Assembly (NCBI GenBank): GCA_026386995.1
Contig: JAPLMO010000305.1
Location: 1-24,633 of the forward strand
Source: Planctomycetota bacterium
Lineage (GTDB): Bacteria; Planctomycetota; Phycisphaerae; FEN-1346
DNA: 24,633 bases
Direction: 5' to 3'
Shown: in pieces, positions 23,986 to 24,633 of the stretch
Layout of the letters: each line of letters starts with the position of its first letter
Position numbering within the stretch: the stretch's first letter is position 1
The notes under the pieces: generated by a model
The model's input: the letters and a program-made list of their open reading frames with translations, nothing else
Database searches by the model: none
Told to the model about the DNA's origin: nothing
Made by a program: the position numbers and the translations under genes

Positions 23986-24633
23986 ATGGGCAAGGAATTT
24001 CTGGCACAGGATCCGTGGCGCGTCCTGCGCATCATGGCGGAATTTGTGGACGGCTTTGAGATGATGACGCAGGTGCCGCCGGGCATCAGCGTGTTCGGCT
24101 CCGCCCGATCCAAGCCCGGCCAGATGTACTACGAGAAGGCCGTCCAGGCGGGCCGGTGCATCGCCGAGGCCGGATTCTCGGTCATCACGGGCGGCGGGCC
24201 GGGCATCATGGAGGGCGCCAACAAGGGGGCCAAGGAGGCTGGCGGCGAAAGCGTCGGCCTCAACATCATCCTACCCTTCGAGCAGGTGGCCAACCCGTTC
24301 CTGACGAAAGTCATCAATTTCCGCTACTTCTTCGTCCGCAAGGTCATGTTCTCGAAGTACGCCGTGGGCTTCATCTTCTTTCCCGGCGGCTACGGAACTA
24401 TGGATGAATTTTATGACACGATAACCCTGATACAGACGGGCAAGATCCACCGGCTGCCGGTGGTGCTGCTGGGGCGGGACTTCTGGGAGGGGCAACTGGA
24501 GTGGATCCGCAAGACCATGCTCGGGAAGTTCGAGAACATCTCGCCCGAGGACCTCGATCTACTGCACCTGGAGGACGACCCCCGCGAGGCCGTCCACTAC
24601 ATCTCCGACCACCTCGCCCCGCGCGACCGCGAG
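23986..24633 (+). CDS. LOG-family protein (TIGR00730 type), 3' end outside window
   Basis: 216 residues visible, no stop. Rossmann-like nucleotide-binding protein of the LOG/'lysine decarboxylase-like' family, which cleaves nucleoside 5'-monophosphates to base and ribose 5-phosphate. The two family motifs are present: GGGPGIMEGANKGA (69-82) and PGGYGTMDEF (133-142), where the Glu is catalytic, plus the conserved Arg/Lys in NFRYFFVRKVMF. AAGGAG lies 8 bases before the ATG. Codons around the second motif (24391-24436) are AT-rich compared with the rest. It is divergent from the gspA-gspB operon. Confidence 0.9.
   Translation, partial: MGKEFLAQDPWRVLRIMAEFVDGFEMMTQVPPGISVFGSARSKPGQMYYEKAVQAGRCIAEAGFSVITGGGPGIMEGANKGAKEAGGESVGLNIILPFEQVANPFLTKVINFRYFFVRKVMFSKYAVGFIFFPGGYGTMDEFYDTITLIQTGKIHRLPVVLLGRDFWEGQLEWIRKTMLGKFENISPEDLDLLHLEDDPREAVHYISDHLAPRDRE

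Overview
The window is a GC-rich bacterial chromosome segment carrying the replication-initiation neighbourhood: dnaA, dnaN, a DciA-like DUF721 gene and gyrB. Tat-exported sulfatase and sugar-isomerase genes, a GspA/GspB pair, and intergenic gaps packed with palindromic repeats suggest a Planctomycetota genome, perhaps class Phycisphaerae. That placement is inference from gene content; no rRNA gene is present.

Left block (1-8.7 kb), mostly minus strand: a truncated secreted protein, a sodium/solute symporter with a 37-residue partner, a HAD phosphatase on the opposite strand, dciA, a Tat-exported sulfatase, dnaN and dnaA. The dnaN-dnaA gap has an origin-like layout of DnaA-box-like sites, five consecutive DnaA-trio triplets and an AT-rich stretch. 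A second pair of DnaA-box-like sites lies near 9.85 kb, so the origin may be bipartite around dnaA.

Middle (9-14.6 kb): a type IV pilin-like protein (+), then on the minus strand an MsbA-type ABC exporter, rplS, trmD and rpsP (rimM is not between rpsP and trmD), and a 76-residue four-cysteine protein of unknown function.

Right block (15-24.6 kb): a Tat-exported TIM-barrel isomerase, a nitrilase-family amidohydrolase, gyrB with its own predicted promoter, rmuC and a small zinc-ribbon protein (all +). A gspA-gspB operon (-) follows, then the start of a LOG-family gene (+) that runs off the end.

The most distinctive feature is that most intergenic gaps hold nested palindromes built as paired GC-rich hairpins inside outer inverted repeats. 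They resemble REPINs (paired REP sequences). About ten families can be distinguished. In two cases related copies in opposite orientation bracket a single gene (HAD; four-cysteine protein). In two others the CTAG end of the repeat supplies a gene's TAG stop codon. No transposase, tRNA, rRNA or CRISPR array was found.
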